NCBI GenBank assembly: GCA_017417005.1
Contig: JAFQAA010000014.1
Location: 1 to 48,829, forward strand
Origin: Elusimicrobiaceae bacterium
Lineage (GTDB): Bacteria > Elusimicrobiota > Elusimicrobia > Elusimicrobiales > Elusimicrobiaceae
Length of the DNA: 48,829 nt
Reading direction: 5' to 3'
Shown here in pieces: positions 8,130 to 17,779 of the stretch (positions are counted from its first letter, which is position 1; every line of letters begins with the position of its first letter). Both the position numbers and the translations under genes were made by a program. The notes beneath the pieces are model-generated. The model was not told the DNA's origin, made no database searches, and saw only the letters and a program-made list of their open reading frames with translations.

Positions 8130-8765
8130 ATGAATATAGCAAAATATATAGATCATACCCTTTTAAAACCGACGGCAGAACGCAAAGATATAGAACAACT
8201 TTGCAAAGAAGCAAGAGAATATAATTTTGCCTCTGTCTGTGTAAATCCGTTTTGGGTTTCCTATGCAAGCAAATTGCTAGAAGGTTCTTCTGTAAAAGTT
8301 TGCACGGTTATAGGTTTTCCTTTAGGGGCAAACACTTCTGCTGTTAAGGCTTTTGAAGCAAAAACTGCCATCCAGGAAGGTGCTAGCGAAGTTGATATGG
8401 TTATAAATATCGGTGCTCTTAAAGCCGGCCAGTATGATATTGTAAAACAAGATATCAAAGCCGTAAGAGAGGCTAGTGCCGGTAAAATCTTGAAGGTTAT
8501 TATTGAAACCTCTTACCTTACCGATGAAGAAAAACAAAAAGTTTGTAAAATTTGTGCTGAAGAAGGGGCTGACTTTGTAAAAACCTCTACGGGTTTTTCG
8601 GGTGGCGGCGCAACCGCGCAAGATGTGGCTTTGATGGCTAAATCTGCCGGCGATAAGGTAAAAGTTAAAGCTTCTGGTGGGATAAGAACCCGCGAGGACG
8701 CTTTAAAAATGATAGAAGCCGGCGCAAGCCGCTTGGGAACGAGTTCAGGTATAAAAATAGTATAG
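8130..8765 (+). CDS. deoC: Deoxyribose-phosphate aldolase
   Basis: DeoC splits 2-deoxyribose 5-phosphate into glyceraldehyde 3-phosphate and acetaldehyde in nucleoside salvage. The 211-residue protein is of normal length for the short DeoC type. The Schiff-base lysine is Lys151 in FVKTSTGF, the second active lysine is Lys180 in [11 protein letters not shown], and the proton-relay Asp89 lies in EVDMVINIG. It follows tpiA by 4 bases. The thymidine kinase gene downstream (21688) gives a second nucleoside-salvage function in the same region. Confidence 0.96.
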   Translation: MNIAKYIDHTLLKPTAERKDIEQLCKEAREYNFASVCVNPFWVSYASKLLEGSSVKVCTVIGFPLGANTSAVKAFEAKTAIQEGASEVDMVINIGALKAGQYDIVKQDIKAVREASAGKILKVIIETSYLTDEEKQKVCKICAEEGADFVKTSTGFSGGGATAQDVALMAKSAGDKVKVKASGGIRTREDALKMIEAGASRLGTSSGIKIV

Positions 8766-8776
8766 GTAAGAAAATT

Positions 8777-11689
8777 ATGATTAAACATTGGGAAATTTTA
8801 GAAAATAAATGGACACAAAATTCTGCTTATGTTCTTGGCATACAGGGGGAAGATAGCGACTCTCAACTTATTTTGGGTGAACTTTCCTCTTTTTGTTCTT
8901 TGGTAGATGTAAAAGTTTCTAATTTTACCCATATCTTTGAACTTCTAAATGTGACAGATGATGATATTTTGCAGAAAATTCGCGCTAAGATAGAAGAAAT
9001 AGTAAAGAAAAGTTCTTTAAATAATAAAGACCAATCTTTAAGTTCTACTCCCTTACAGGCAAGTAGTGGTAGCCTTGATTTTGAAACAGAAGGGGCTCCG
9101 TTGGATATCATTATTCACAAAGATAATTTAAAGAGTGATTTAACTTCTTCAACTGATGGAACCCATATAAATTTAAATGTAGAGTCCACTCTTCATTTAG
9201 AAGATACCAAAACAAGTAATATTCCCGAAGTAAAATCTCAAGAAAATAAGCAATTTAAAGAGGAAATATTTTCCGCTAAAGAAAGCAAAAATAATGAGGT
9301 TAAAAAACAAGAACTCAAAAAGGAAGAGAAAGTTCCCTCTGCCAAAAAAGAAGGTTTTTTTAAAAGGCTTTTTTCCTTTGGTAAAAAGAAAAATAAAGTT
9401 AAAGAAGAAGTCTCATTAGGTCCTTTACCCATAGAGCAAGTTGCCGCTAAAGAAGCCGATATATCTAAAAACGAACAAAAATCTAAAGGTTTACAAACCC
9501 CTCAAGCCCCACAAGAGAAAAATCAAAAAGATGATAAAAATATGCATGGGGTTATCGTAAAGGGAACGGCCTTCCCGGCAGAAGAACTTGGGGCTCAAAA
9601 GATTAAAGAAGTTTCTTTAGAAACAAAACCTCTTTTTGAAAAAGAACACGGCGAGGTTTTGCAAGCGCAAGTTCCGCTTGATGATATCTTTGCGGCGGAA
9701 ACTATTTGTCAATTTTACGATGATCAAAATCCTTCAGAGCCTAAAATAGAAAAAATTGAAGATCCAACCCCTATGCCAACCCCAAGAGTTATTACCATAA
9801 CTCAAAATAAAATATTAGAGGAAAATTTGAAGCAGGGGGCTAAGCAAGAAGGGGTAAAAGAAGAAGTTTTTGCTCCTAAGGAAGAAACTAAAGAAACACC
9901 TAAAAAAGAAGTTTTACAAGAGAAAGAAGAACAAGATAAAGGAGCGCAAATGCCTGCTGCTTCACTTGATAAAGGTGCAAAAGTTGTTGAACCCAGCGCT
10001 CCGGTAATGTCTGCTGCTAAAGTTGTTGCAAAACAAACCGCTGATATGCCCGTTTTACCTAAGCAACCTGCAGCCCCAATACTTAAAAAGGAAAATCAAA
10101 ACGCGCCTCAAGCATCTTTACAACAGAAAGATCTTTCTTCCAAAGTTATAAAGACTGAAGAGGAAAATTTCAGTAAATCTAAGGATACCGCTGACAACAA
10201 AACTAATATGAATTTAGATAAACAGGAAAACAAAATGCCTAAGATCTCCGTTTCCGAGGAAGAGGTTTTAAAAATGAAAAATGCGGCAAAGGCTTCTAGC
10301 CAAGATAAAGTTATGCCTAAAGAACAAACAGATAGCAAACAGACAGCACTAAAACAGGGGGCAAAGCAAAACAAACCACAAGCTGCTTTGCCTAAAGCGA
10401 CTCCTAAACCAATAGTTATGCCGCCCATAGATAAAACGCAAATTGACGGCTTTGACCACACTATCCAAACAACCTCTATTCCTGTATATAAAAAGAGTAA
10501 TTGGCCTATAGAAATGCCGATAGTTCCTTCTTATACTTTGGAAAATATGGATATGTCTTCTAATCGTTTTGCTCACGCAACGGCTATGTCTATAGTAGAT
10601 AACCCGGGGACTATGTATAACCCTTTCTTTGTTTTTGGCGAGGGCGGTTGCGGCAAAACACATTTCTTAAATGCTATTGGTGTGGAATTTGCAAAAAAGA
10701 TTTCACAAGATAAAATTTTTATTACAAACGGCGTTCGTTTTTCAAGAGGCGTGCAAAGGGCTATTGAAAACGGGACAATAAATAAAGTTAAAGACTTTTT
10801 AGATTCTGCCCAAGTGCTTATAATAGACGATATTCATTTGACGGCCGTAAACGAAACAAACAGGGAGTTTATTTCCCAGGTTTTAAATGACTATGTTGCA
10901 AAAAGAAAACAACTTGTTATTGCCTCAAAATATCCGCCGCAAGGGTTATCAAGGTTTGAAGAATTAACTAATTTCAAACTCAGCCAGGGTTGGATTTCCG
11001 AGTTAAAACCTTTAAGGCCTAACCACTTCTTAAAGGCTTATGTTAAAATGGCTTTGGATGCTCAGGTAGATTTGACGGAAGCCCAGTGTCGCGGTTTCTT
11101 TGGAAGAGAAAACTTGACTCTTGGTATGATTGATAAAGATATTAAGAGAGCAAAAGTTTTGAGAAGACGCATAAAAGATAGCGGAAGTCTTTCTATTTCT
11201 TATGAACAATTATTAAATTATATTACCGCAATTTCAGGGGAAGATACCACAAGCCAGCTTGAAAGTTTGGATTTGTCAAGTCCACTTTCAATTCGCCGGG
11301 GGGAAAATACCAACTGGGGCAATTTCGGCTTTTTCTTTCCTAAAGAAAGTGCAGATAAGTTTAAATGGATAGTTTATGCCACTATGCAACGCGCAAAAGA
11401 ATTGGGTATTAAGGGCGGTTTTAATTTCGCTTTGAAATCGGCCTATTCAACGGAACATATTATTGCCTCCGCTTTTAAAATTGCCAATGTTTGTGATAGT
11501 AAAAACTTAAAAGCTGCCATAATTTTGGGGCCTGATCCCAAAATAATACAACCGGCAATTAGGGATAATTTCTGCGATATTTTATCCCATATGTTAGAAG
11601 TTATGATGATCCGTTGCGCCATAATTTCTTATGAGGATATCAAAAAACCAAGCAGTTATGTTAGGGTTTTGGGCGATGTCCTTAAATAA
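8777..11689 (+). CDS. DnaA-like AAA+ ATPase with long charged linker and unknown C-terminal domain
   Basis: This 970-residue protein joins three parts. Residues 1-80 are a small unrecognised domain. Residues about 80-575 are low-complexity, Lys/Glu/Gln/Pro-rich and probably disordered, interrupted near residues 190-207 by an amphipathic basic segment (GFFKRLFSFGKKK) like those that target FtsY to membranes. Residues about 590-800 are a DnaA/Hda-type ATPase: YNPFFVFGEGGCGKTHFLNA (Walker A at 621-628), VLIIDDIH (Walker B at about 680-687), and SRFEELTNFKLSQGW. The arginine-finger position appears to be Lys, and the sensor II RELEGAL motif is replaced by MIDKDIKRA. The remaining 170 residues are not a DnaA DNA-binding domain IV. 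It is thus unlikely to be the replication initiator. A lipoprotein gene follows 14 bases later. The function is unknown; a localisation or regulatory role is inference. Confidence 0.8.
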   Translation: MIKHWEILENKWTQNSAYVLGIQGEDSDSQLILGELSSFCSLVDVKVSNFTHIFELLNVTDDDILQKIRAKIEEIVKKSSLNNKDQSLSSTPLQASSGSLDFETEGAPLDIIIHKDNLKSDLTSSTDGTHINLNVESTLHLEDTKTSNIPEVKSQENKQFKEEIFSAKESKNNEVKKQELKKEEKVPSAKKEGFFKRLFSFGKKKNKVKEEVSLGPLPIEQVAAKEADISKNEQKSKGLQTPQAPQEKNQKDDKNMHGVIVKGTAFPAEELGAQKIKEVSLETKPLFEKEHGEVLQAQVPLDDIFAAETICQFYDDQNPSEPKIEKIEDPTPMPTPRVITITQNKILEENLKQGAKQEGVKEEVFAPKEETKETPKKEVLQEKEEQDKGAQMPAASLDKGAKVVEPSAPVMSAAKVVAKQTADMPVLPKQPAAPILKKENQNAPQASLQQKDLSSKVIKTEEENFSKSKDTADNKTNMNLDKQENKMPKISVSEEEVLKMKNAAKASSQDKVMPKEQTDSKQTALKQGAKQNKPQAALPKATPKPIVMPPIDKTQIDGFDHTIQTTSIPVYKKSNWPIEMPIVPSYTLENMDMSSNRFAHATAMSIVDNPGTMYNPFFVFGEGGCGKTHFLNAIGVEFAKKISQDKIFITNGVRFSRGVQRAIENGTINKVKDFLDSAQVLIIDDIHLTAVNETNREFISQVLNDYVAKRKQLVIASKYPPQGLSRFEELTNFKLSQGWISELKPLRPNHFLKAYVKMALDAQVDLTEAQCRGFFGRENLTLGMIDKDIKRAKVLRRRIKDSGSLSISYEQLLNYITAISGEDTTSQLESLDLSSPLSIRRGENTNWGNFGFFFPKESADKFKWIVYATMQRAKELGIKGGFNFALKSAYSTEHIIASAFKIANVCDSKNLKAAIILGPDPKIIQPAIRDNFCDILSHMLEVMMIRCAIISYEDIKKPSSYVRVLGDVLK

Positions 11690-11703
11690 TTAAAAGAGGG
11701 TTT

Positions 11704-12807
11704 ATGAAAAAGTTATCACTTTTAGTAATTGCAAGTTTACTTATATGTGCTTGCCAAAGGATGAACCTGGGCCCAAAAGGCGAAGGGGAATATGTTATTG
11801 GCAAAGCCGAGGTCCCCTATAATGCAAAAAACCTTTCCGGTATGAAAAAAGAAGCTTTTAAAATTGCAAAACAAGATGCTTTAAAAAATGCCGTAGATGT
11901 CTTTTTATCTTCTAACAGCAATATGGATTATCCTAAAAAGGTTGAAGAAGAAATTCTGGCCAAACCGGATAATTATATAAGAAAAGCCTATATCAAACAC
12001 GGCGAGCAGATGGGGGAAAATTATATCCTTGAAGCACGAGTGATGATTTTAGTTAGCAATTTGGCAACAAAAATTAAAAATTTGCAAGATTCTTCTTATG
12101 TCAAAAAAACCAGTATTTTTATTGCAACCAGAGAACTTGAAAAGGAAGAAGTTTCTTTAAACCAATATTGCAAACAAGGTATTTATAAAGCATTTAAAAA
12201 CCAGCCTTATACTTTAATTGACGGCGGTAATTTAAGTCAAAATAATATAGACAATAATGCTTCTATTGTTGATAAAGCAAAAAAAGAAGGTTCGCGTTTT
12301 GCTATTATTGCAGATGCTTCTGCCAGCAATATTGAAAGTGCGGCCCAGCTTTCAACAACCTTTAAGCCCGTTAGGGCAAAAGTTAATATTATTGCCCTTG
12401 GCACAAATAATTATAAAGTTATTGATCAAACTTCCCAAAGTGCCAGTGGCCTTGATGCCGATGAAACGATGGCTTATCAAAAAGCCTTAAATAATGCTTG
12501 TTTTGAAGCGGCTTCCCAGTTGATAGAGCCTATGAACGCCGCCATTAACAGCGCAAAAACTTTCAAGTTTATCATTAAAGAGGTAAACACTATCAAAAGG
12601 CTTGAAAAATTGCAAACTATTTTAAGAGAGTTAAAAGAAGTTGAAGATTTTGTTTTAATTAAATATGTTAACTCCAATGCTACTTTTGAAGTACAGGCTA
12701 ATGTAAATACTTCTGAAGAATTTTCCGCTAAAATTATTAGGAAATATTATAATAACTTTACTATTTTAAACACAACTCCAGATGCTGTGGAGATGGTTTT
12801 TATCTAA
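11704..12807 (+). CDS. Lipoprotein, LPP20/FlgT-like domain pattern
   Basis: This predicted lipoprotein of 367 residues has lipobox SLLICACQRM, lipidation at Cys16. The stretch from about residue 45 to 125 (AFKIAKQDALKNAVDVF, then DNYIRKAYIKHGEQMGENYILEARVMI) matches the helix-strand pattern of LPP20 and FlgT N-terminal domains. The centre is another alpha/beta domain (RFAIIADASASNIESAAQ, INIIALGTNNYKVIDQ). The C-terminus ends FTILNTTPDAVEMVFI. It lies 14 bases after the DnaA-like gene and 3 bases before comM, with GAGGGT as a possible ribosome-binding site. The family assignment is by pattern only. Confidence 0.75.
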   Translation: MKKLSLLVIASLLICACQRMNLGPKGEGEYVIGKAEVPYNAKNLSGMKKEAFKIAKQDALKNAVDVFLSSNSNMDYPKKVEEEILAKPDNYIRKAYIKHGEQMGENYILEARVMILVSNLATKIKNLQDSSYVKKTSIFIATRELEKEEVSLNQYCKQGIYKAFKNQPYTLIDGGNLSQNNIDNNASIVDKAKKEGSRFAIIADASASNIESAAQLSTTFKPVRAKVNIIALGTNNYKVIDQTSQSASGLDADETMAYQKALNNACFEAASQLIEPMNAAINSAKTFKFIIKEVNTIKRLEKLQTILRELKEVEDFVLIKYVNSNATFEVQANVNTSEEFSAKIIRKYYNNFTILNTTPDAVEMVFI

Positions 12808-12810
12808 AAT

Positions 12811-14352
12811 ATGCTTTGCTCAATTACTTCGGCCTGTTTAAAAGGAATAGAGGGCTATATCGTTAATGTTGAAGTTGATATAGCTGCCGGTATGCCTTCT
12901 TTAACTTTGGTGGGCTTGCCGGACCAAGAAGTAAAAGAAGCAAAGGATAGGGTTCTTGCCGCAATTAGAAACAGCGGTTTTGATTCCCCTATAAAAAAAA
13001 TAACAATAAATTTAGTGCCTGCTGAAATTAAAAAATCAGGCACTCATTTTGATTTGCCTATTGCCCTTGGTATTTTGGGGGCAAGTGGTCAATTATCTGA
13101 CACGGCAATAGCAAATTTAAAAAAATATATTTTTATAGGTTCTTTAGGTTTAACAGGCAAAGTGCATGGCTGTGCGGGTGTTTTGCCTATGCTAATAGCC
13201 TTAAAACGCAAAGGTAAAGAAAAAGCCATAATTTCCCAAGATAATTTAGAAGAGGCAAAATATGCTGCTATGGCTTATTTTAGCGCGCAAAATTTAAAAC
13301 AGGTTGTTGATTTACTGGAAGAAAAAATACCTTTTGAACAGGAACTAAAGGATAACTCTGAAAATTTATCTATCCAAGAAGTTTACACAGAAGATTTTAG
13401 TGAAGTTAAAGGCCAAACCTTAGCTAAAAGGGCTTTAGAAATTGCCGCTGCCGGTGGTCATAATGTTTTAATGATGGGGCCCCCCGGAACAGGCAAAAGT
13501 ATGCTTGCCAAAAGATTTGCCACCATTTTGCCACCGCTTGAAAAAGAGGAAATGTTGGAAATTTTGCAAATTTATTCTGTTTGCGGTCTTTTAAATAAAA
13601 GAAAAGGCAATTTCCAAAGACCTTTTAGAGATCCGCACCATACAATTTCAAACATTGCTTTAATTGGCGGTGGGCAAAACCCAAGACCGGGCGAAGTAAG
13701 CCTTGCCCATAACGGCGTTTTATTTTTGGATGAATTTGCTGAGTTTTCAAGAACTTCGCTTGAAGTTTTAAGGGAACCTTTGGAAACTTTTAAAGTTACT
13801 ATTGCGCGCGCAAAGGAAACGCTGACTTTTCCTGCCAAATTTACGCTTATTGCCGCTATGAATCCTTGCCCGTGCGGCTATCACGGACATAATGTTAAAG
13901 TTTGCAACTGCACGCCTGTTCAGATAAGCCGCTATAAAGCAAAAATTTCAGGTCCGCTTTTAGATAGAATTGATTTAACCGTTAATCTTTTGCCGGTTAA
14001 TTTCAGCGATTGGGAAAAGAAGGCCCAAGGCCCGACAAGTAAAGAAATCAGAGAAAAAGTTATAGCCGCCAGAAAAATACAAAAAGAGCGTTTTAAGAAT
14101 TCTACTACAACAGCAAATGCCTTTATGAGTGTAGCGCAAATAAAAGAGTTTTGTGCCTTACCAAAAGATGGTGCGCAAGTTTTGGAACTTGCCATGAAGA
14201 AACTTGGCCTTTCGGCAAGAAGCCTTGATAAAATTTTAAAAACAGCGCGCACGATTGCTGATTTGGAAGGTTCTAAAGATATAAAAAAAGAACATCTTAT
14301 GGAAGTTTTTCAATATAGGCCTTTAGATAGAAAAGGGGTAAGAGATATATGA
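12811..14352 (+). CDS. comM: ComM/YifB family Mg-chelatase-like ATPase
   Basis: ComM is a hexameric AAA+ helicase that extends branch migration when transformed DNA is integrated. The 513-residue protein has the full family layout: an N-terminal Lon-like ChlI domain (VDIAAGMPSLTLVGLPD, LVPAEIKKSGTHFDLPIALG), the ATPase domain with Walker A GPPGTGKSML near residue 223, HNGVLFLDEFAEF as Walker B, the Cys-rich loop CPCGYHGHNVKVCNC, and the C-terminal helical domain ending FQYRPLD. It precedes dprA with a 4-base overlap. Together with dprA and the pilins it suggests that natural transformation is possible, although comEC and pilus motor genes are not in the window. Confidence 0.96.
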   Translation: MLCSITSACLKGIEGYIVNVEVDIAAGMPSLTLVGLPDQEVKEAKDRVLAAIRNSGFDSPIKKITINLVPAEIKKSGTHFDLPIALGILGASGQLSDTAIANLKKYIFIGSLGLTGKVHGCAGVLPMLIALKRKGKEKAIISQDNLEEAKYAAMAYFSAQNLKQVVDLLEEKIPFEQELKDNSENLSIQEVYTEDFSEVKGQTLAKRALEIAAAGGHNVLMMGPPGTGKSMLAKRFATILPPLEKEEMLEILQIYSVCGLLNKRKGNFQRPFRDPHHTISNIALIGGGQNPRPGEVSLAHNGVLFLDEFAEFSRTSLEVLREPLETFKVTIARAKETLTFPAKFTLIAAMNPCPCGYHGHNVKVCNCTPVQISRYKAKISGPLLDRIDLTVNLLPVNFSDWEKKAQGPTSKEIREKVIAARKIQKERFKNSTTTANAFMSVAQIKEFCALPKDGAQVLELAMKKLGLSARSLDKILKTARTIADLEGSKDIKKEHLMEVFQYRPLDRKGVRDI

Positions 14353-15467
14353 ATTTTGAAGAAAAACTTGCCCGCATAAAAGTAAATTCTTTTAGTTATT
14401 TGCGTTCTGATTGGCTGCTTGAAATGATAAAAATTTTTGGTAGCGCAAGTGAGTTTTTAAAACAAGATGCCAAAACTATTAGTAAAGAGGGCAAAATTTC
14501 CCTTGAAAGTGCACAAGCCTTTTTAAAATCTTGTGCTATGCTTGACGCTCAAAAAGAGATGGAAAAAACAGAAAAAGTGGGTGGCAAAATTTTATTTAAC
14601 GGGGAAGAAGATTTTCCAACTAGACTAGCCGAAATTAAGGAAGCTCCTCTTTTAATTTATGCCCGTGGCGATTTGGGGGATACTCAAAGAGCCTCTGTCG
14701 GTATGGTTGGCACGCGCAAAATATCGCCTTACGGCAGGCGCGCAGCTACGCAACTTGCCGGGGATTTAGCCCAAAGCGGAATTGTTTTAGTAAGCGGACT
14801 TGCGCGTGGCATTGATAGCGTAGTTCACGCACAGGCAGTTAAGAACCAAAGTGCCACTTGGGCTTTAATTGGCACAGGTATCGGGCGTTGTTATCCGGCA
14901 GAAAATCGCGAACTTGCAAGAGCAATTTTAGATACCGGCGGTGCCATAATTTCAGAGCTACCTTTTGATGCAGCCCCTTTAGCGCATCACTTTCCTAGAA
15001 GAAACCGCCTTATTGCCGGTCTTTCAGATTTAGTTGTGGTTGTTGAAGGGGAAGTTAAAAGCGGTGCTTTGATAACTGCAAAAATGGCTTTAGATCAAGG
15101 GCTGGATGTTATGGCTGTTCCAGGCCCAATAGATAGTCCAACCTCCGGCGGACCAAATAAATTAATTAAGGAAGGGGCAGGGATGGTTCTATCGGCAAGT
15201 GATATAATTGATGCCATACCAAGCAATAAAAAATTTGGCCTAAAGGTAAAAAAACTCTATAATGAAAGTAAGGCCCCAAGTGAGCCTTTAACCCAGCAAG
15301 AACAAAAAATAATTGATTTAATAGGCGAAGGTTCTAAAAATATTGACGAGCTATCCCTAGAATCTAGTTTTGATATAATGCAGTTAAGCGCAATTTTATT
15401 TAGTTTAGAAGTGGCAGGCGTGCTAATCTGCACAGACGGCAAATACAGCCGCAGTAAATTTAATTAA
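14349..15467 (+). CDS. dprA: DNA processing protein DprA
   Basis: DprA loads RecA on incoming single-stranded DNA during transformation. The 372 residues include a small N-terminal helical region, the Rossmann fold with MVGTRKISPYGRRAA, SGLARGIDSVVHAQAV and FPRRNRLIAGLSDLVVVVEGEVKSG, then GPIDSPTSGGPNKLIKEGA. The last 70 residues form a winged-helix-like domain (LTQQEQKIIDLIGEGSKNIDELS). The ATG overlaps the comM stop by 4 bases, and topA follows 14 bases after the stop, so the three genes are probably cotranscribed. Confidence 0.96.
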   Translation: MNFEEKLARIKVNSFSYLRSDWLLEMIKIFGSASEFLKQDAKTISKEGKISLESAQAFLKSCAMLDAQKEMEKTEKVGGKILFNGEEDFPTRLAEIKEAPLLIYARGDLGDTQRASVGMVGTRKISPYGRRAATQLAGDLAQSGIVLVSGLARGIDSVVHAQAVKNQSATWALIGTGIGRCYPAENRELARAILDTGGAIISELPFDAAPLAHHFPRRNRLIAGLSDLVVVVEGEVKSGALITAKMALDQGLDVMAVPGPIDSPTSGGPNKLIKEGAGMVLSASDIIDAIPSNKKFGLKVKKLYNESKAPSEPLTQQEQKIIDLIGEGSKNIDELSLESSFDIMQLSAILFSLEVAGVLICTDGKYSRSKFN

Positions 15468-15481
15468 GGAAGATAATATTT

Positions 15482-17779
15482 ATGGCTACAAATGCAAAAA
15501 CAGCTGCTAAAACAGCAAATAAAACAACCGGCAAAGCCCTGGTTATAGTGGAATCACCCACAAAACAAAAAACTATAAGTAAAATACTTGGCCCTAATTT
15601 TATTGTTAGAAGTTCTTTTGGCCATGTTAGAGATTTACCTTCAAAAGAAATCGGCGTTGATGAAAAAAATAATTTTACCCCTACTTATGTAGTAAGTGGC
15701 AAACCGCGCATTATTGCCGAGTTAAAAGATGCTTTAAAAAAAGTTAGCGAAGTTTACCTTGCTACCGACCCTGATAGAGAAGGGGAAGCTATCGCCTGGC
15801 ATTTGCAGGAACTTTTAAAATTAAAACCGGAAAACACAAAAAGAATTTTCTTTCACGAAATTACACCGACAGCTGTTAAAGATTCTTTTGCCCATGCAAG
15901 AGGTATTGACCATAATTTAGTTGATGCCCAACAAGCTAGGCGCGTTTTAGATAGGCTTGTGGGTTATAAATTATCGCCACTACTTTGGCGCAAAATAACT
16001 AGCGGGCTTAGTGCCGGCAGGGTGCAATCTGTGGCAGTGCGCTTGCTTGCCGAACGCGCAAAAGAGATTGCCGATTTTAAAGAGCAGCCCTATTGGTCTT
16101 TGAAAGTTAAACTGGAAAAACCAAACGAGAAACCTGCTTTCTTTGCTCGTGCTTATAAATGGGAAGGCAAAAATGTGGAAAGAACCACCACTTATAAATT
16201 ATTTGCCGAAGATTATAAAGTTAAAAACACAATTTTTGATTCTAATGAAAGTTTGGCCGCCCTTAACGGCGTTTTAAGGCAAGGCCCCCTAAAAGTAGAA
16301 AAGATAGAAAAAAAGGAAGTTAAACAGAAACCAAAACCGCCTTTTATTACAAGTTCTATGCAACAAGATGCTTATAATAAACTTGGTTTTTCTTCCCAAA
16401 AAACAATGTCGGTAGCACAAAGTTTATATGAAGGGGTGGAAATTGCCGGGCAAATAACCGGTCTTATAACTTATATGAGAACCGACTCTTTTAATGTTTC
16501 AACGCAACTTCAAACCCAAACCAGTGCATTTATTAAGGCAAAATACGGCGCAGCCTATGCTCCGGCAAAACCGCCTGTCTATAAAAGCAAAGTTAAAGGC
16601 GCGCAGGAAGCTCACGAGGCTATCCACCCGACCGATGTAAATAAAACACCGCAAGATATTAAAAAATATTTAACGCCGGAACAATTTAAACTTTATGAGT
16701 TAATTTGGCTTAGGTTTGTTGCCTCCCAAATGGCAGAAGCGGTGTTTAATACAATTTCAATAGATATTTCTGCTGTGAGTGCAGATAAATGCCTGCTTAG
16801 AGCAAATGGCAGAACTATCAAGTTTAACGGCTATTTATCTGTTTATCAAGATGAACCGGAAGAAGAAAAAGCTGACGAAGATAAAGACGATGCCCTTTTG
16901 CCAAATATGGAAGAAGGCGATACTTTAAATCTTTTAGATATACAAACAAAAGAACACAAAACAACTCCGCCGCCTTGCTATAACGAAGCAAGTCTTATTA
17001 AAACATTGGAAAAGCACGGCATCGGCCGTCCTTCCACTTATGCACCAACTATCAAAACTATTATGGATAGAAAATATGTGGCAAAGCAACCAAAAACAAA
17101 CAAACTTGTTGCAACGGATTTGGGCATAGTTGTTACCGAGCAATTAAAAGAATTTTTTAAAGATATTATGGACCTTTCTTATACAGCAGGCGTAGAGGAA
17201 ACCTTGGATGATATTGCCGAAGGTTCTAAAGGCTGGGTTAATGTTATAAGTAAATTCCACGAGGGCTTTGTTAAAGATCTTGCCAATGCCGCACAGAATA
17301 TGAAAAAGCCCGCACCAAAGGCTGTTGAAGGCGAAAAATGCCCCCTTTGTGGAGGGCCGATGCTTGAGCGTCAAAGCCGTTTCGGTAAATTTTTAACTTG
17401 TGCTAATTACCCCACTTGTAAAGGTAAAAAAAGTTTAAGCGGTGCAAATACTTCCGTTGAACAAACAAATGAAAAATGCGAAAAGTGTGGCAGCCCTATG
17501 GTAATTAGAAACGGCAAACGCGGACGCTTTATGGCTTGCAGTGCTTATCCAAAATGCCGCAACACCTATTCTATTGATGAGCAAGGCAATAAAATTGCCT
17601 CTAGTGGCCCTATTGATTCCGGCAGAAAATGCGAAAAATGCGGCAAACCTTTAGTGCTAAGAAAAAGCGCTAAAGGGGAGTTTTTGGGTTGCAGCGGTTA
17701 TCCAAAATGCAAAAATATCGTGCAAATAACACCCGAAGAAGCCCAAAAAATAAAAGAAAATAGCGAAAATAAAAAATAA
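15482..17779 (+). CDS. topA: DNA topoisomerase I
   Basis: This type IA topoisomerase relaxes negative supercoils. At 765 residues it carries the Toprim domain (ALVIVESPTKQKTISKIL, then TDPDREGEAIAWH), the active-site Tyr331 in LITYMRTDSF and the EAHEAIHPTDV motif. The C-terminus has three four-cysteine zinc ribbons: CPLCGGPM with CANYPTC, CEKCGSPM with CSAYPKC, and CEKCGKPL with CSGYPKC. The N-terminus has an Ala/Lys-rich leader before the Toprim fold. The ATG follows a GGAAGA-type ribosome-binding site, and its stop codon overlaps the start of the recombinase gene. Confidence 0.98.
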   Translation: MATNAKTAAKTANKTTGKALVIVESPTKQKTISKILGPNFIVRSSFGHVRDLPSKEIGVDEKNNFTPTYVVSGKPRIIAELKDALKKVSEVYLATDPDREGEAIAWHLQELLKLKPENTKRIFFHEITPTAVKDSFAHARGIDHNLVDAQQARRVLDRLVGYKLSPLLWRKITSGLSAGRVQSVAVRLLAERAKEIADFKEQPYWSLKVKLEKPNEKPAFFARAYKWEGKNVERTTTYKLFAEDYKVKNTIFDSNESLAALNGVLRQGPLKVEKIEKKEVKQKPKPPFITSSMQQDAYNKLGFSSQKTMSVAQSLYEGVEIAGQITGLITYMRTDSFNVSTQLQTQTSAFIKAKYGAAYAPAKPPVYKSKVKGAQEAHEAIHPTDVNKTPQDIKKYLTPEQFKLYELIWLRFVASQMAEAVFNTISIDISAVSADKCLLRANGRTIKFNGYLSVYQDEPEEEKADEDKDDALLPNMEEGDTLNLLDIQTKEHKTTPPPCYNEASLIKTLEKHGIGRPSTYAPTIKTIMDRKYVAKQPKTNKLVATDLGIVVTEQLKEFFKDIMDLSYTAGVEETLDDIAEGSKGWVNVISKFHEGFVKDLANAAQNMKKPAPKAVEGEKCPLCGGPMLERQSRFGKFLTCANYPTCKGKKSLSGANTSVEQTNEKCEKCGSPMVIRNGKRGRFMACSAYPKCRNTYSIDEQGNKIASSGPIDSGRKCEKCGKPLVLRKSAKGEFLGCSGYPKCKNIVQITPEEAQKIKENSENKK

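Noticed and set aside
10108-10461. Antisense frame in the DnaA-like gene
   Set aside because: It mirrors the Lys/Glu-rich linker codons and has no coding signals of its own.
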